Source: a gamma proteobacterium HTCC2207 (lineage in GTDB: Bacteria > Pseudomonadota > Gammaproteobacteria > Pseudomonadales > Porticoccaceae). Taken from it: a DNA stretch of 64,000 nucleotides. Made by a program: the position numbers and the translations under genes. Of this stretch, positions 9,692-18,813 are shown one piece after another. The DNA lies in the NCBI GenBank assembly GCA_905182855.1, contig CAJJDA010000004.1:1-64000 (forward strand), read 5' to 3'. Position 1 is the stretch's first letter; each line of letters opens with the position of its first letter. A model generated the notes under the pieces. That model was given only the letters and a program-made list of their open reading frames with translations. It ran no database searches and was not told the DNA's origin.

Positions 9692-9831
9692 CTCCAACCC
9701 CTTTGGGTACATGCGCAATGGCATCTTCTGTGGTCAGATAACCCACCTGTGGAGGGGACTTTCAGTACCCTCTCTAAACGGCATTTATTTTGAATAATTA
9801 ACTAATCAGCGGATGATTAGCAGGGCCCATT

Positions 9832-11196
9832 ATGAGCAAAACCAGAACAACCCAACAGTGGCAAGAACTTGACAGTAAAAATCACCTGCATCCCTTTACG
9901 GACTTTGATGGTTACATCAAGAAGCCGGGAAGAATTATTAATCGCGCTGAACATATCTATATTTATGACACCGATGGCACTCAGTTCCTCGATGCTATGT
10001 CGGGCCTCTGGTGCTGCAGCCTGGGATACAGCCAACCTGAGATTGCCGAAGCGGTACAGCGCCAATTTCAGGAACTGCCCTACTACAATAATTTCTTTCA
10101 GTGCAGTAACGCACCGGCGGTTGAATTAGCTGATCGCCTAGTGCAGATGACTCCGGAACAATTTACCCATGTCTTTTTTACCAACTCCGGCTCTGAGGCT
10201 AACGATACCAATATTCGTTTAGTACGCCGTTACTGGGATCTTAAAAATCAGCCTGAGAAGCGTATTATTTTGTCGCGCACTAATGGCTACCACGGCAGCA
10301 CTATCGCTGCGGCCAGTCTAGGGGGCTTTAGCTTCGTCCATAAGCAGTTTGAAACCCTACCCTATGTTGATCATATTGGAGATCCTAACTGGTACTGTAA
10401 TGGCGGTGAGTTGAGTGCCGAAGAGTTTGGTCTGCAGGCCGCTCGTGAACTGGAAAAACGCATTGATGAACTGGGCGAAGAAAATATCGCCGCTTTTATT
10501 GCCGAGCCCATTCAGGGCGCCGGCGGCGTGATTGTGCCGCCAGACAGCTACTGGCCAGAAGTCAGTCGTATCCTTAAAGAACGCGACATTCTATTTATCA
10601 GCGACGAAGTAATCTGCGGCTTTGCCCGCACCGGTAAAATGTTTGGCTGCGAAACTTACGGCACCGAGCCCGACCTGATGACCTTTGCCAAAGCAGTGAC
10701 CAACGGCTTTCAGCCTCTGGGTGGAGTAATGGTTAGCGACAAGGTTGCCAGTGTAATTACCAGTCAGGGTGGTGAATTTGGTCATGGTTTTACTTACTCC
10801 GGTCATCCAATAGCCTGCGCCGCAGCACTGGCAACACTGGATATAATTGAAAGAGAAAATATTGTTGATCGTGTCGCCAGCGATGTTAGCCCGTACCTGC
10901 AAAGCAAATGGATGGCGTTGGCTGACCACCCTATTGTTGGCCATGTGCGTGGCTTAGGAATGCTTGGTTCCATTGAATTGGTGCGCAATAAAGCAACCAA
11001 AGAACGTCTGGCACCAGAGCAGAGCGCCGGGGGGGTCTGTCGTGAACTATGTATTGATAATGGATTGGTGATGCGCGCAGTCGGCGACTCAATGATTATT
11101 TCACCGCAGCTTATTATGAACCATTCGGAAATTGATACTATGCTCGAGAAGGTCATTAGGGCTTTAGACCAAACAGCCGAGCACTACTCGGTATAG
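9832..11196 (+). CDS. Class III PLP aminotransferase (putrescine/omega-amino acid:pyruvate type)
   Basis: Fold-type I, class III aminotransferase that moves a terminal amino group from an amine or omega-amino acid to pyruvate or another keto acid. The 454 aa protein shows the substrate-gate start (LDAMSGLWCCSLGY), the phosphate-binding NSGSEANDTN, the aspartate of ISDEVICGFARTG and the PLP lysine K287 in FAKAVTNGFQPLGG, ending with the usual C-terminal domain. Overall pattern is closest to the SpuC/putrescine-pyruvate and beta-alanine-pyruvate group. ATG 9832 is preceded by a purine-rich stretch. With the PuuA-like ligase and the amidohydrolase upstream it suggests polyamine or related amine catabolism, but the exact substrate is inferred only from context. 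Confidence 0.85.
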   Translation: MSKTRTTQQWQELDSKNHLHPFTDFDGYIKKPGRIINRAEHIYIYDTDGTQFLDAMSGLWCCSLGYSQPEIAEAVQRQFQELPYYNNFFQCSNAPAVELADRLVQMTPEQFTHVFFTNSGSEANDTNIRLVRRYWDLKNQPEKRIILSRTNGYHGSTIAAASLGGFSFVHKQFETLPYVDHIGDPNWYCNGGELSAEEFGLQAARELEKRIDELGEENIAAFIAEPIQGAGGVIVPPDSYWPEVSRILKERDILFISDEVICGFARTGKMFGCETYGTEPDLMTFAKAVTNGFQPLGGVMVSDKVASVITSQGGEFGHGFTYSGHPIACAAALATLDIIERENIVDRVASDVSPYLQSKWMALADHPIVGHVRGLGMLGSIELVRNKATKERLAPEQSAGGVCRELCIDNGLVMRAVGDSMIISPQLIMNHSEIDTMLEKVIRALDQTAEHYSV

Positions 11197-11362
11197 GGGC
11201 TTTTTTCACACAGGATTTTTACCATGGCGACAGGTTTAATAAGATTGAGTGGGCAACGGGCCTTTAAAATACGGAGACTAAATGTCCCGCGGAGGGTATG
11301 CCATATTCATGGTCTAATTTTGGGGCGTGCGTTTTTTACCGTACCCGCGTTCGGTTAAGCCT

Positions 11363-12582
11363 ATGTCGGGTCCACTCTCGGGTTATAAAGTATTGGATAT
11401 GAGCCGCGTCTTGGCCGGCCCCTGGGCTGGCCAAATGCTTGCCGATCTGGGCGCCAGCGTGATCAAGATTGAACGACCCAGTGTGGGTGATGATACCCGT
11501 AGTTGGGGGCCTCCCTACCTCAAAGACAAAGCGGGCGACAATTGCGATGATGCGGCCTATTTCTTTTGTGCCAATCGCGGAAAACAATCAGTCACGGTCG
11601 ATATTACGCAGCCTGAGGGACAAAAAATTATCCATCAGCTCGCGGGTCAATGCGATGTTCTTATTGAAAACTATAAGGTCGACGGACTGAAAAAATATGG
11701 TCTCGACTATGAGTCTATCTCGGCCATTAATCCCAAGCTTGTGTATTGCTCAATTACCGGCTTTGGTCAAACTGGCCCCTATGCTAAGCGCCCAGGCTAT
11801 GATTTTTTAATTCAGGGAATGGGTGGCCTGATGAGTGTCACTGGGGCTCCAGACGATGAAGCAGGGGGCCCCGTTAAAGTGGGCGTGGCTGTCACTGATT
11901 TATTTACCGGCCTCTATGCCGCCAATGCCATACAGGGGGCACTCCTAGAGCGTCATCAATCGGGTTGGGGCAATATATTGATTTGGCTCTGCTCGATGTG
12001 CAGACCGCGGTGCTGGCCAATCAGGCTAGTAACTATCTGATTGGCGGCGACGTTCCGAAACGCCTTGGCAATGCCCACCCGAACATAGTTCCTTATCAGG
12101 CATTCGCAACAGCGGATAGCCATGTGATTTTGGCGGTGGGTAACGATGGGCAATTTAAACGTCTGTGCGACGCACTGGAGAAACCAGAATGGGTAACCGA
12201 TGATCGCTACACCATTAATTCAGCACGAGTCGAACATCGGCAGCAACTCTGCGCCGCCATTAGCCTCTGCCTACGTGAGAAAACCAGCGCCGCTTGGCTA
12301 CAGGCATTTCAAGAGGCAAAGGTCCCCTGTGGACCAATCAATAGCATCGACCAGGTATTTAGTGACCCGCAGATACTGGCACGAAATATGGTAGTGAAGG
12401 TTGCGGATCACAGAGCCGGCGAGATTCCTCTGGTGGCTAACCCAATCAAATACAGCCGTACACCCATCGTCTATACCTTGGCACCCCCAGCGTTAGGAAC
12501 CAGCACCGATGATGTTCTTGAGAATGATCTGGCGTACTCTGAATCACAGATAAAGGCACTGCGAGACAAATCAATCATCTAA
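11363..12582 (+). CDS. CaiB/BaiF family CoA transferase (family III), frameshifted
   Basis: Class III CoA transferase that moves CoA between carboxylic acids by a ping-pong mechanism through an enzyme aspartyl-thioester. The first frame holds MSGPLSGYKVLDMSRVLAGP, IKIERP, the NRGKQSVTVD region and the nucleophile region GYDFLIQGMGG. The second frame (11965-12582) continues QYIDLALLDVQTAVLANQ through VPCGPINSIDQVFSDPQ to the C-terminus. The break lies in GGTTGGGGCAA near 11965-11970; adding one G restores HQSGWGQYIDLAL and a 406-aa protein, the family's normal size. A run of G suggests a homopolymer error. Start ATG 11363 fits family alignments better than the track start. It may act with acyl-CoA degradation, possibly glutarate-type, as in some related gene sets. 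Confidence 0.84.
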
Positions 12583-12585
12583 GCC

Positions 12586-12720
12586 GAGCCCGCAGCTATT
12601 TAGAGCCCTCAGCAGCCTAGAGCCTAAGTGATTTAGAGCCCTCAGCTATTTAGAGCCATCAGCTGTTTAGAGCCATCAGCCATTAAGAGCCATCAGCTAT
12701 TAAGAGCCATCAGTGATGGT
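12586..12720. repeat. Eight-copy 17-bp tandem repeat
   Basis: Eight consecutive units of 16-17 bp with consensus GAGCCATCAGCTATTTA. Inner copies differ mainly at the sixth base (C or A) and the last five. They start within 5 bp of the CoA transferase stop codon and fill the gap to the convergent DUF885 gene. The period is not a multiple of three, and there is no unique spacer, so it is neither coding nor CRISPR. Confidence 0.92.
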
Positions 12721-12763
12721 AAAACACCTCAGCGGTCATAAAAGCGTTAACTCGCTATGAACG

Positions 12764-12796
12764 CCCTCAGCCCGATCGTTAAGACCGCCCTGAGGG
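12764..12796. terminator. Possible terminator hairpin between convergent genes
   Basis: Inverted repeat CCCTCAG (12764) and CTGAGGG (12790) with a long 19-base loop, at the 3' ends of the convergent CoA transferase and DUF885 genes. No strong T-run follows on either strand, so termination is only a suggestion. Confidence 0.35.
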
Positions 12797-12807
12797 TTGC
12801 AAAGGCT

Positions 12808-14616
12808 TTATTTTTGAGAGGCGACCCAGTCAATAATTGTTGATTCTAGAATGTCCAAAGGCATGGCGCCGTTCGATAAAATCACTTCATGAAACTGTTT
12901 AATATCAAACTTTTCGCCCAGTTCCCGCTCGGCCAGGCTACGAATCTTTAGGATCGCTAATTGCCCGACCTTGTAGGCAGTGGCCTGCCCAGGCCAGACT
13001 ACATAGCGCTCAATTTCACGAACCACTTCTGCTTCAGTCATACCTGTCTTATCAAGCATGTAGGTGATCGCCTGCTCGCGACTCCAACGCTTGTCGTGCA
13101 TACCAGTATCAACAACCAGCCTTACGGCACGGAACATCTCAGCCTGCAGGCGTCCGAGATCACCAAGGGCATAATTGTCATACATACCCATATCCACTGC
13201 AGCTAGGCGCTCTGAATACAGCGCCCAGCCCTCAATATAACCACTAAAAAGTCCCACTGTGCGTAAAAAAGGCACATTGTCTATTAGCTGAGCGGAGGAG
13301 ATCTGAAAATGATGGCCGGGAGCGCCCTCGTGATACATCAACGTCGGTAGTGTCCAGCGCGGATTGTCGGTGGTATTTTTCTGATTGATATAAAAGCGCC
13401 CGGGCACAGACCCATCTAGGGCTGGGGGCATATAGTATCCACCGGGCGATGAGTCCTGTGCATATTCAGGCACCCGCACTATTTCGAGAGACTGTAGTGG
13501 AATGTTAATGAAGTAGTCACTCACCTTAGCCATTAACCTACCATTGATCTCATTGAGATAGGCTATCTGCGCAACACGGCCCTCGCTAGTGTCGGCAAAA
13601 TTATGTTCAGGCAGCCTCATCAAATGCTGGACCCGCTCAACTAATGAGCCTTTGGTAAGACCCGCACCAACCAGTATAAGATCCATATCAATTTCTATAC
13701 GGGCGACCTCAGACAGGCCCAGTTGATGGATCTGTTTGGCACTCAACGTAGTGGAGTTGTTTGACTGTAAGGCATCCCGATATATGGTGGCGCCGTTCGA
13801 TAGCCTCCAAATTCCTGCATCATGGTTGCTGATTAACAGTAACTCGTGAAACAAGGCAATCATATCCTCATAACCGGGAATGATTTTTTCATCTACCACC
13901 GCGCGAACTTCAGCCAGTAGGGCGTCTTTACGTGCTTGAGTCATACTATCAAGCGCCGCCAGCTTAGACGATAGCGTTGACACTAACGGATTGGAATCCG
14001 CGCCATCATCGGCAAAATTGTGCATGCCCAGAAGCGCTTTTTCAATAATGAAATCCGGGGGAACAGTGCCGTGATCACGATCATCAATCACCCGTACTCT
14101 GACCTCATCAATCACCCGAGCAAACTCGTGAAGGCGTGAAATATAGCGGTCTACGCTTTTTTCACTAATAATATTGTGCTTGTCAGTTAGAAACTGCGGC
14201 AGACTAACAATGACACCAGATATCTGGTTAACCCTATAGCCGCCGTACTGGTGCCCTGCCACACGCAACTGATCATCTAAAAACCAAGCGCTAATTTCCC
14301 AACTCAATAGCTCCTGGCCAGTCAAGCCCTCAGGGCCATAGCCGTTCAAGCCCTCGCGCGCATCACGGAGCAGCGCAGTGGCCCTTTCATCGGCCTCTGC
14401 GGTATATGAGTCGAGCTTTCCACTGTGGAAATCAATAATGCTATTATCAATAAAACCCAGTGAAGTGATAAGTTCCGGCGACTCCATCAACATCTGAATA
14501 CTGAATTTATTAATATAATTATTGACACCGACCGGGGAGCCCCAAAACCACAGATAGCCCCCCATAAGGACCACGGACAAACAACCCAACAGGTATTTTG
14601 CTGCGGTCTTAATCAT
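12808..14616 (-). CDS. DUF885 family membrane-anchored metallopeptidase-like protein
   Basis: Protein of the DUF885 family, thought to be zinc-dependent carboxypeptidase-like enzymes. The N-terminus (residues 6-26, AKYLLGCLSVVLMGGYLWFW) is an uncleaved membrane anchor or signal, placing the 602-aa body in the periplasm. The characteristic zinc motif YHEGAPGHHFQ occurs near residue 433, followed by the downstream glutamate-bearing helix SGYIEGWALYSERLA, both hallmarks of the family. The C-terminus (YKVGQLAILKIRSLAERELG) is also conserved. It starts at ATG 14616, 30 bp after the decarboxylase stop on the same strand, so the two may be co-transcribed. The natural substrate is unknown. Confidence 0.85.
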   Translation of the reverse strand: MIKTAAKYLLGCLSVVLMGGYLWFWGSPVGVNNYINKFSIQMLMESPELITSLGFIDNSIIDFHSGKLDSYTAEADERATALLRDAREGLNGYGPEGLTGQELLSWEISAWFLDDQLRVAGHQYGGYRVNQISGVIVSLPQFLTDKHNIISEKSVDRYISRLHEFARVIDEVRVRVIDDRDHGTVPPDFIIEKALLGMHNFADDGADSNPLVSTLSSKLAALDSMTQARKDALLAEVRAVVDEKIIPGYEDMIALFHELLLISNHDAGIWRLSNGATIYRDALQSNNSTTLSAKQIHQLGLSEVARIEIDMDLILVGAGLTKGSLVERVQHLMRLPEHNFADTSEGRVAQIAYLNEINGRLMAKVSDYFINIPLQSLEIVRVPEYAQDSSPGGYYMPPALDGSVPGRFYINQKNTTDNPRWTLPTLMYHEGAPGHHFQISSAQLIDNVPFLRTVGLFSGYIEGWALYSERLAAVDMGMYDNYALGDLGRLQAEMFRAVRLVVDTGMHDKRWSREQAITYMLDKTGMTEAEVVREIERYVVWPGQATAYKVGQLAILKIRSLAERELGEKFDIKQFHEVILSNGAMPLDILESTIIDWVASQK

Positions 14617-14645
14617 ACGAATACTCCATCCTTGAATTAATCGCT

Positions 14646-15821
14646 TTATCCTACCATGGTCATTCGCGGCGCGGGGAAACCATTAAAAGTAGAGGCGCAG
14701 GGAGTACAGTAGGCCCCAAGATTTGGCATAAAAATTAGATCCTCTACCTCGGTGTTGCGCGGTAGGCTGTATTTGCCTAATACATCAATCGAATCACAGG
14801 TGGGTCCGGCCACAGTCCATATTTCAGTCTCTCCCGTTCTTTGACTGACCATAATAGAAGGGAACCCCTCAGCTAATTCCATCAGACCGCCGTAAACGCC
14901 AGTATCTAAATATAGCCATCTCTGATCATCTCGGGTAGCCAAGCCAACGACCTGAGAAATCAGGCAGCCAGCAGAACCAACAAAATAGCGCCCCGGTTCA
15001 GCCATGACCTGAATAGAATCTGGGATACCGAGTAGCGCCTGATTTATCTCCAGAGCAATCTCATCAATGGTCGGTTCATCACCCGTAAACTGAAGTGGGT
15101 AGCCACCGCCCAGATTCAATAACTCAGGCGAGAAGCCGTGATCATGGAGTTTCTCAAAAAGGCATTTGGCCGAACGAATACCCTCCACCCAATTATTGAT
15201 ATTGGTACATTGAGAGCCCACGTGAAAGGTTACCCCGGCAATCTGCATAGCCTGCTTGCTAGCCATCTCGATTAAGGCATCCACGCCTTTGGCGCTGGCG
15301 CCAAATTTGCCTGCTAGAGGCCAGGCCGAACCTTCGTTACTGACCTCAATCCGAAGATAGAGCTTAGCATCCTGTTTGATGGCGGCAATTTTTATGATTT
15401 CTTCGGGCGTATCAACGGCGAACCAAACAACACCATGAGCTGCAGCATGTTTTATCGATGCAGGGGACTTAATCGGATTGGAATAAAAGATAGTCCCAAT
15501 ATCCACTCCTAATTCAATCATCGCATCGAGCTCTGCTATGGAAGCAATTTCAAAGTAGGTACCCGCCTCCTTAAAAATCCGCAAAATCTCGGCATCGGGA
15601 TTTGCTTTTACCGCAAAGTGCGGTCGCACACGCGGCATTGCCGCCATAAAACCACGGACATTCTGACGCAGGCGTTCCTCAGACATCACTAATACCGGGC
15701 CGCTATATTTGCCAGCCTGCGAGTTACAGCGAGCAATCTGCTGTCGGATTGCGTTTTCGGCAATTAACCGCCTAGCGTCTGGGCCGCTAGTTTCACATTG
15801 TTTTACCGCTAGTTCAGTCAT
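14646..15821 (-). CDS. Ornithine/lysine-type PLP decarboxylase (fold type III)
   Basis: Eukaryotic-like ornithine decarboxylase family enzyme (Orn/DAP/Arg decarboxylase 2) with an N-terminal PLP barrel and a C-terminal beta domain; it probably makes putrescine or cadaverine. The PLP lysine is K72 in HFAVKANPDAE, the phosphate-binding glycine loop is LNLGGGYPLQF, the substrate region is AEPGRYFVG, and the catalytic cysteine of the dimer interface is in GPTCDSIDVL. Of two ATG codons I prefer 15821: the first ATG (15836) overlaps the GAGCAGG ribosome site that sits 8 bp before the second. It is divergent from an Lrp/AsnC regulator, which may control it. Ornithine versus lysine preference cannot be told by eye. 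Confidence 0.88.
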   Translation of the reverse strand: MTELAVKQCETSGPDARRLIAENAIRQQIARCNSQAGKYSGPVLVMSEERLRQNVRGFMAAMPRVRPHFAVKANPDAEILRIFKEAGTYFEIASIAELDAMIELGVDIGTIFYSNPIKSPASIKHAAAHGVVWFAVDTPEEIIKIAAIKQDAKLYLRIEVSNEGSAWPLAGKFGASAKGVDALIEMASKQAMQIAGVTFHVGSQCTNINNWVEGIRSAKCLFEKLHDHGFSPELLNLGGGYPLQFTGDEPTIDEIALEINQALLGIPDSIQVMAEPGRYFVGSAGCLISQVVGLATRDDQRWLYLDTGVYGGLMELAEGFPSIMVSQRTGETEIWTVAGPTCDSIDVLGKYSLPRNTEVEDLIFMPNLGAYCTPCASTFNGFPAPRMTMVG

Positions 15822-15949
15822 GAAATACCTGCTCATTAGGATGCTGTTGGATCGCTATAATAGGCTTATAAGCTGTCGTTTTGTATTGTCAGACCTTACG
15901 ATTTGTGCTTTATTACCTATCACTTTGATATAAATATAAGCGATTTGAT

Positions 15950-16372
15950 ATGACTAAAGAACAGTACCTTCTTAATCTGCTGCGGGAAAATAGTCGGCGC
16001 TCAGTCTCGGATCTGGCTAAAGAAATGGGTTTGAGTCGCTCTACTGTTCAACAGACCATGGAACGATTGGAGCGAACAGGGGTGATTCAAGGCTATACCG
16101 TTAAGGTCAATCCCCACTACGAACAGCAGCGTGTAAGTGCCTACATAATGATTTCCGCGGTACCCAAAAAGACAATCGAGGTTGTGCGGGAGCTAACCAA
16201 GCAGCCTCAATTGGATATGCTTTGCTCTATTAGTGGCCGATACGACCTCATTGCTCAGGTTACCGAAGAAACCACCGAGGCATTAGATAAAATCATCGAT
16301 CTTATCGCAGCCCTTGATGGCGTCGAAAAGACGCTAAGTCACATTGTATTATCCAGTAAAGTCTCAAGATAA
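15950..16372 (+). CDS. Lrp/AsnC family transcriptional regulator
   Basis: Feast-or-famine regulator that binds DNA as a dimer or octamer and senses an amino acid or small ligand. The 140 aa protein has the N-terminal helix-turn-helix (LLRENSRRSVSDLAKEMGLSRSTVQQTMERLE) and the RAM ligand domain (residues 65-140, with the SGRYDLIAQVTEE turn typical of the binding pocket). It is transcribed away from the decarboxylase gene over a 128-bp gap and lies upstream of the NhaC-M28-M20 genes, so either neighbour could be its target. It is somewhat shorter than E. coli Lrp and closer in size to AsnC. Confidence 0.9.
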   Translation: MTKEQYLLNLLRENSRRSVSDLAKEMGLSRSTVQQTMERLERTGVIQGYTVKVNPHYEQQRVSAYIMISAVPKKTIEVVRELTKQPQLDMLCSISGRYDLIAQVTEETTEALDKIIDLIAALDGVEKTLSHIVLSSKVSR

Positions 16373-16444
16373 TGCGGCGACAGTCAACTTACCTGCTAAC
16401 ATTGCACACTCAAATAAAAACTAATAAAAAGAACCTGTATCCCT

Positions 16445-17905
16445 ATGCGTAAAATAATATCAAAACCCACTCTTCTCGATGCCCTAGTGCCGGTATTTGT
16501 CTTGGTCTTAATGCTTGGCGGCCTGGTTTATGTTTTTGGCAATGACTCCGCGGGCCCCAATCAGGTTGCTCTAATGCTTGCTGCATCGGTCGCCGCTTTG
16601 ATTGGTATTAAAAATGGCCATACCTGGAAGGATATTGAAAGCAGCATGATAGCTACTATTAGCGTGTCGATGCAGGCCATACTTATTTTGCTAATGGTAG
16701 GTGCATTAATCGGCAGCTGGATGCTGGCGGGGACAGTACCCACTATGATTTATTACGGCGTGCAGTTAATGTCTCCGGACTATTTCTACATGACCGCCTG
16801 TGTAGTCTGTGCTCTGGTTGGGTTTAGTATTGGTAGCTCTTGGACAGTGGCTGGTACCTTGGGGATAGGCTTTATGAGTATCGCTGCCACACTCAATCTG
16901 TCCCTGGGAATAAGTGCCGGCGCGATACTATCTGGGGCTTATTTTGGCGACAAACTGTCACCGCTTTCAGACACCACTAATCTCGCCGCGGCGGTAACCA
17001 GCACGAATCTCTTCGACCATATTCAGCATATGCTGTGGACCACGGTACCCAGTATTATTATTGCCCTGCTAGCATTTTTTGTGTTGGGTTTGGGTAGTAG
17101 CGCCAATGTCGTGGTGGAAGATATAGTGCTATTACAGAATGATTTGGCAGCATCCTTTTTGATAAGTCCGCTGATGCTGGGTCCGCTGCTGCTGCTGCTC
17201 TATTTGGCGCTTAAAAAATTACCTGCACTTTCAACGCTGGTTTTGGGCACCCTGACAGGCTGTCTCTTTGCTGTCGTATTCCAATGGGATGTGATCATTG
17301 CTTTGTCAGACAATCAGAGCTTAGTACCAGCCGCAGCTATTTTTAAAGGCCTATTTCATGCTATGTTTTTGGGCTATAGCTCAGTGACCGGCAATGTAGA
17401 TCTTGACCAACTCCTATCCAAAGGAGGAATGGCCAGTATGTTGACGACCGTGGGCCTGATTATTAATGCTATGGCTTTTGGCGGAGCAATGTCCCATACC
17501 GGGCTGCTGGAACGATTAGTTGAGGGCGCTCTGCGTCGAGTGAAGTCTGCTGGCGGTTTAATTACCGCCACAGTAGGCACCTGCATTGGCACCAATGTCT
17601 TAGCCGCGGATCAGTATTTGTCTATTGCGATTCCCGGGCAGATGTTTGTTAACTCCTACAAAAAATACAACCTCAGCCCTCTAAATCTGTCGCGGACATT
17701 GGAAGACTCAGGCACATTAACCGGGGCGCTAATTCCCTGGAATACCTGTGGTGCCTATATGTCCGCAACACTTGGTGTCAGTACGATGGTGTATGCTCCC
17801 TATGCATTTTTTAACCTTTTGTGCCCAATTATTGCTGTTTTTTACGGTTATTGGCGAATTGCGCTGCCCGCTGCCAACCCAGAGGATGCCTCGACAGCTA
17901 ATTAA
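16445..17905 (+). CDS. NhaC family Na+/H+ antiporter
   Basis: Inner-membrane sodium/proton (or malate/lactate-type) antiporter of the NhaC family. The 486 aa sequence shows about eleven hydrophobic helices and the family signatures SIGSSWTVAGTLGIG and GAYFGDKLSPLSDTTNLAAA around residues 135-185, plus TCIGTNVLAADQYLSIAIPGQ near the C-terminus. It follows the Lrp-type regulator by 72 bp and overlaps the next gene in TAATG, so it begins an operon with the M28 and M20 hydrolases. Co-expression with exported hydrolases suggests uptake or exchange of a product, or sodium handling linked to it, but only the antiporter family is certain. Confidence 0.9.
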   Translation: MRKIISKPTLLDALVPVFVLVLMLGGLVYVFGNDSAGPNQVALMLAASVAALIGIKNGHTWKDIESSMIATISVSMQAILILLMVGALIGSWMLAGTVPTMIYYGVQLMSPDYFYMTACVVCALVGFSIGSSWTVAGTLGIGFMSIAATLNLSLGISAGAILSGAYFGDKLSPLSDTTNLAAAVTSTNLFDHIQHMLWTTVPSIIIALLAFFVLGLGSSANVVVEDIVLLQNDLAASFLISPLMLGPLLLLLYLALKKLPALSTLVLGTLTGCLFAVVFQWDVIIALSDNQSLVPAAAIFKGLFHAMFLGYSSVTGNVDLDQLLSKGGMASMLTTVGLIINAMAFGGAMSHTGLLERLVEGALRRVKSAGGLITATVGTCIGTNVLAADQYLSIAIPGQMFVNSYKKYNLSPLNLSRTLEDSGTLTGALIPWNTCGAYMSATLGVSTMVYAPYAFFNLLCPIIAVFYGYWRIALPAANPEDASTAN

Positions 17906-18801
17906 TGAAATATCTAATAAGACTGACACTGGTCGCTACCTTATTGCCCTGTCCAAACGTTCTGTCTGCCCAGACACAGTTTGAAGGCGGCCGTGCCCTG
18001 CAACATATCGTCAATCAGGTCGCGTTTGGCCCGCGGGAACCAAACAACCCTGCCGCCAAGCAGCTGACAGTCGACTATATTCAACAGACTTTAGAGCCCT
18101 TGGCAGATCGCGTCACACTTCAGGAGTTTAGCTACCGAGGCCTGTTTGGGACTAACATTTGGGCGCGAATTAAAAGCCCATCGGGTCACAATGCCCAGCC
18201 AATAATGCTTGGAGCCCATTGGGACACTCGTCCCCAGGCAGAAATGGACCCAGACCCAGCACTGCGTAACAGGCCTATCCTTGGTGCTAATGACGGCGCT
18301 TCGGGTGTGGCTGTACTTTTAGAGATGGCGAGAGTCTTTGCCAATAGCCCACTCCCAGTCGATCTTGATTTGGTGTTTTTTGATTTGGAAGATATGGGTA
18401 ATATCAATAATCTTCCCTATTCCATCGGGGCCAAGCAGTTTGTGACAAAAAATCCCTTTTACCGTCCCAGTGCGGGAATTATTGTAGATATGGTCTGCGC
18501 TAAAAATCTGAGTATCCCACGAGAGCTTTACTCCCAGACTAAGGCCGGCCAATTAATGGACAAAGTCTGGCAGATTGCAAAACAACAAAAAAGTGGCGCT
18601 TTTAAACATCATATGGGTATAAGTATCATTGATGACCATCTACCCTTTTTAAATGCGGGTATTAGTGTGATTGATTTAATCCACTATCCCTTTCCGGATC
18701 ATTGGCACACTACTGCCGATACCGTCGATAAATGCAGCGCCAACAGCTTGCAGCAGGTCGGAGATGTACTGCAGCAATTTATCGCAGCCTACAAACCCTG
18801 A
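17905..18801 (+). CDS. Exported M28 family zinc peptidase / glutaminyl cyclase-like
   Basis: Secreted M28-family enzyme. A signal peptide (MKYLIRLTLVATLLPCPNVLSA) is followed by a compact 275-aa catalytic domain with the metal ligands in order: GAHWDTRP, GANDGASGVA, FFDLEDMGN, DMVCAKN and HYPFPDHWHTTADT. This layout, with one short domain and HWHT at the end, is shared by bacterial glutaminyl-peptide cyclotransferases and M28 aminopeptidases, so either activity is possible. It overlaps the NhaC stop by one base (TAATG) and is followed after 12 bp by an M20 hydrolase, indicating an operon for processing peptides or modified amino acids in the periplasm. Confidence 0.83.
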   Translation: MKYLIRLTLVATLLPCPNVLSAQTQFEGGRALQHIVNQVAFGPREPNNPAAKQLTVDYIQQTLEPLADRVTLQEFSYRGLFGTNIWARIKSPSGHNAQPIMLGAHWDTRPQAEMDPDPALRNRPILGANDGASGVAVLLEMARVFANSPLPVDLDLVFFDLEDMGNINNLPYSIGAKQFVTKNPFYRPSAGIIVDMVCAKNLSIPRELYSQTKAGQLMDKVWQIAKQQKSGAFKHHMGISIIDDHLPFLNAGISVIDLIHYPFPDHWHTTADTVDKCSANSLQQVGDVLQQFIAAYKP

Positions 18802-18813
18802 GAGGTATTTAAG

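Noticed and set aside
9546-9746. Minus-strand ORF of 66 aa (MGYLTTEDAIAHVPKG...)
   Set aside because: It overlaps the 3' end of the amidohydrolase and its hairpin, shows no family match I recognise and has no ribosome site.
12586-12720. CRISPR-like array in the 17-bp repeats
   Set aside because: The units are directly adjacent with no unique spacers, and too short for CRISPR repeats; no cas gene nearby.
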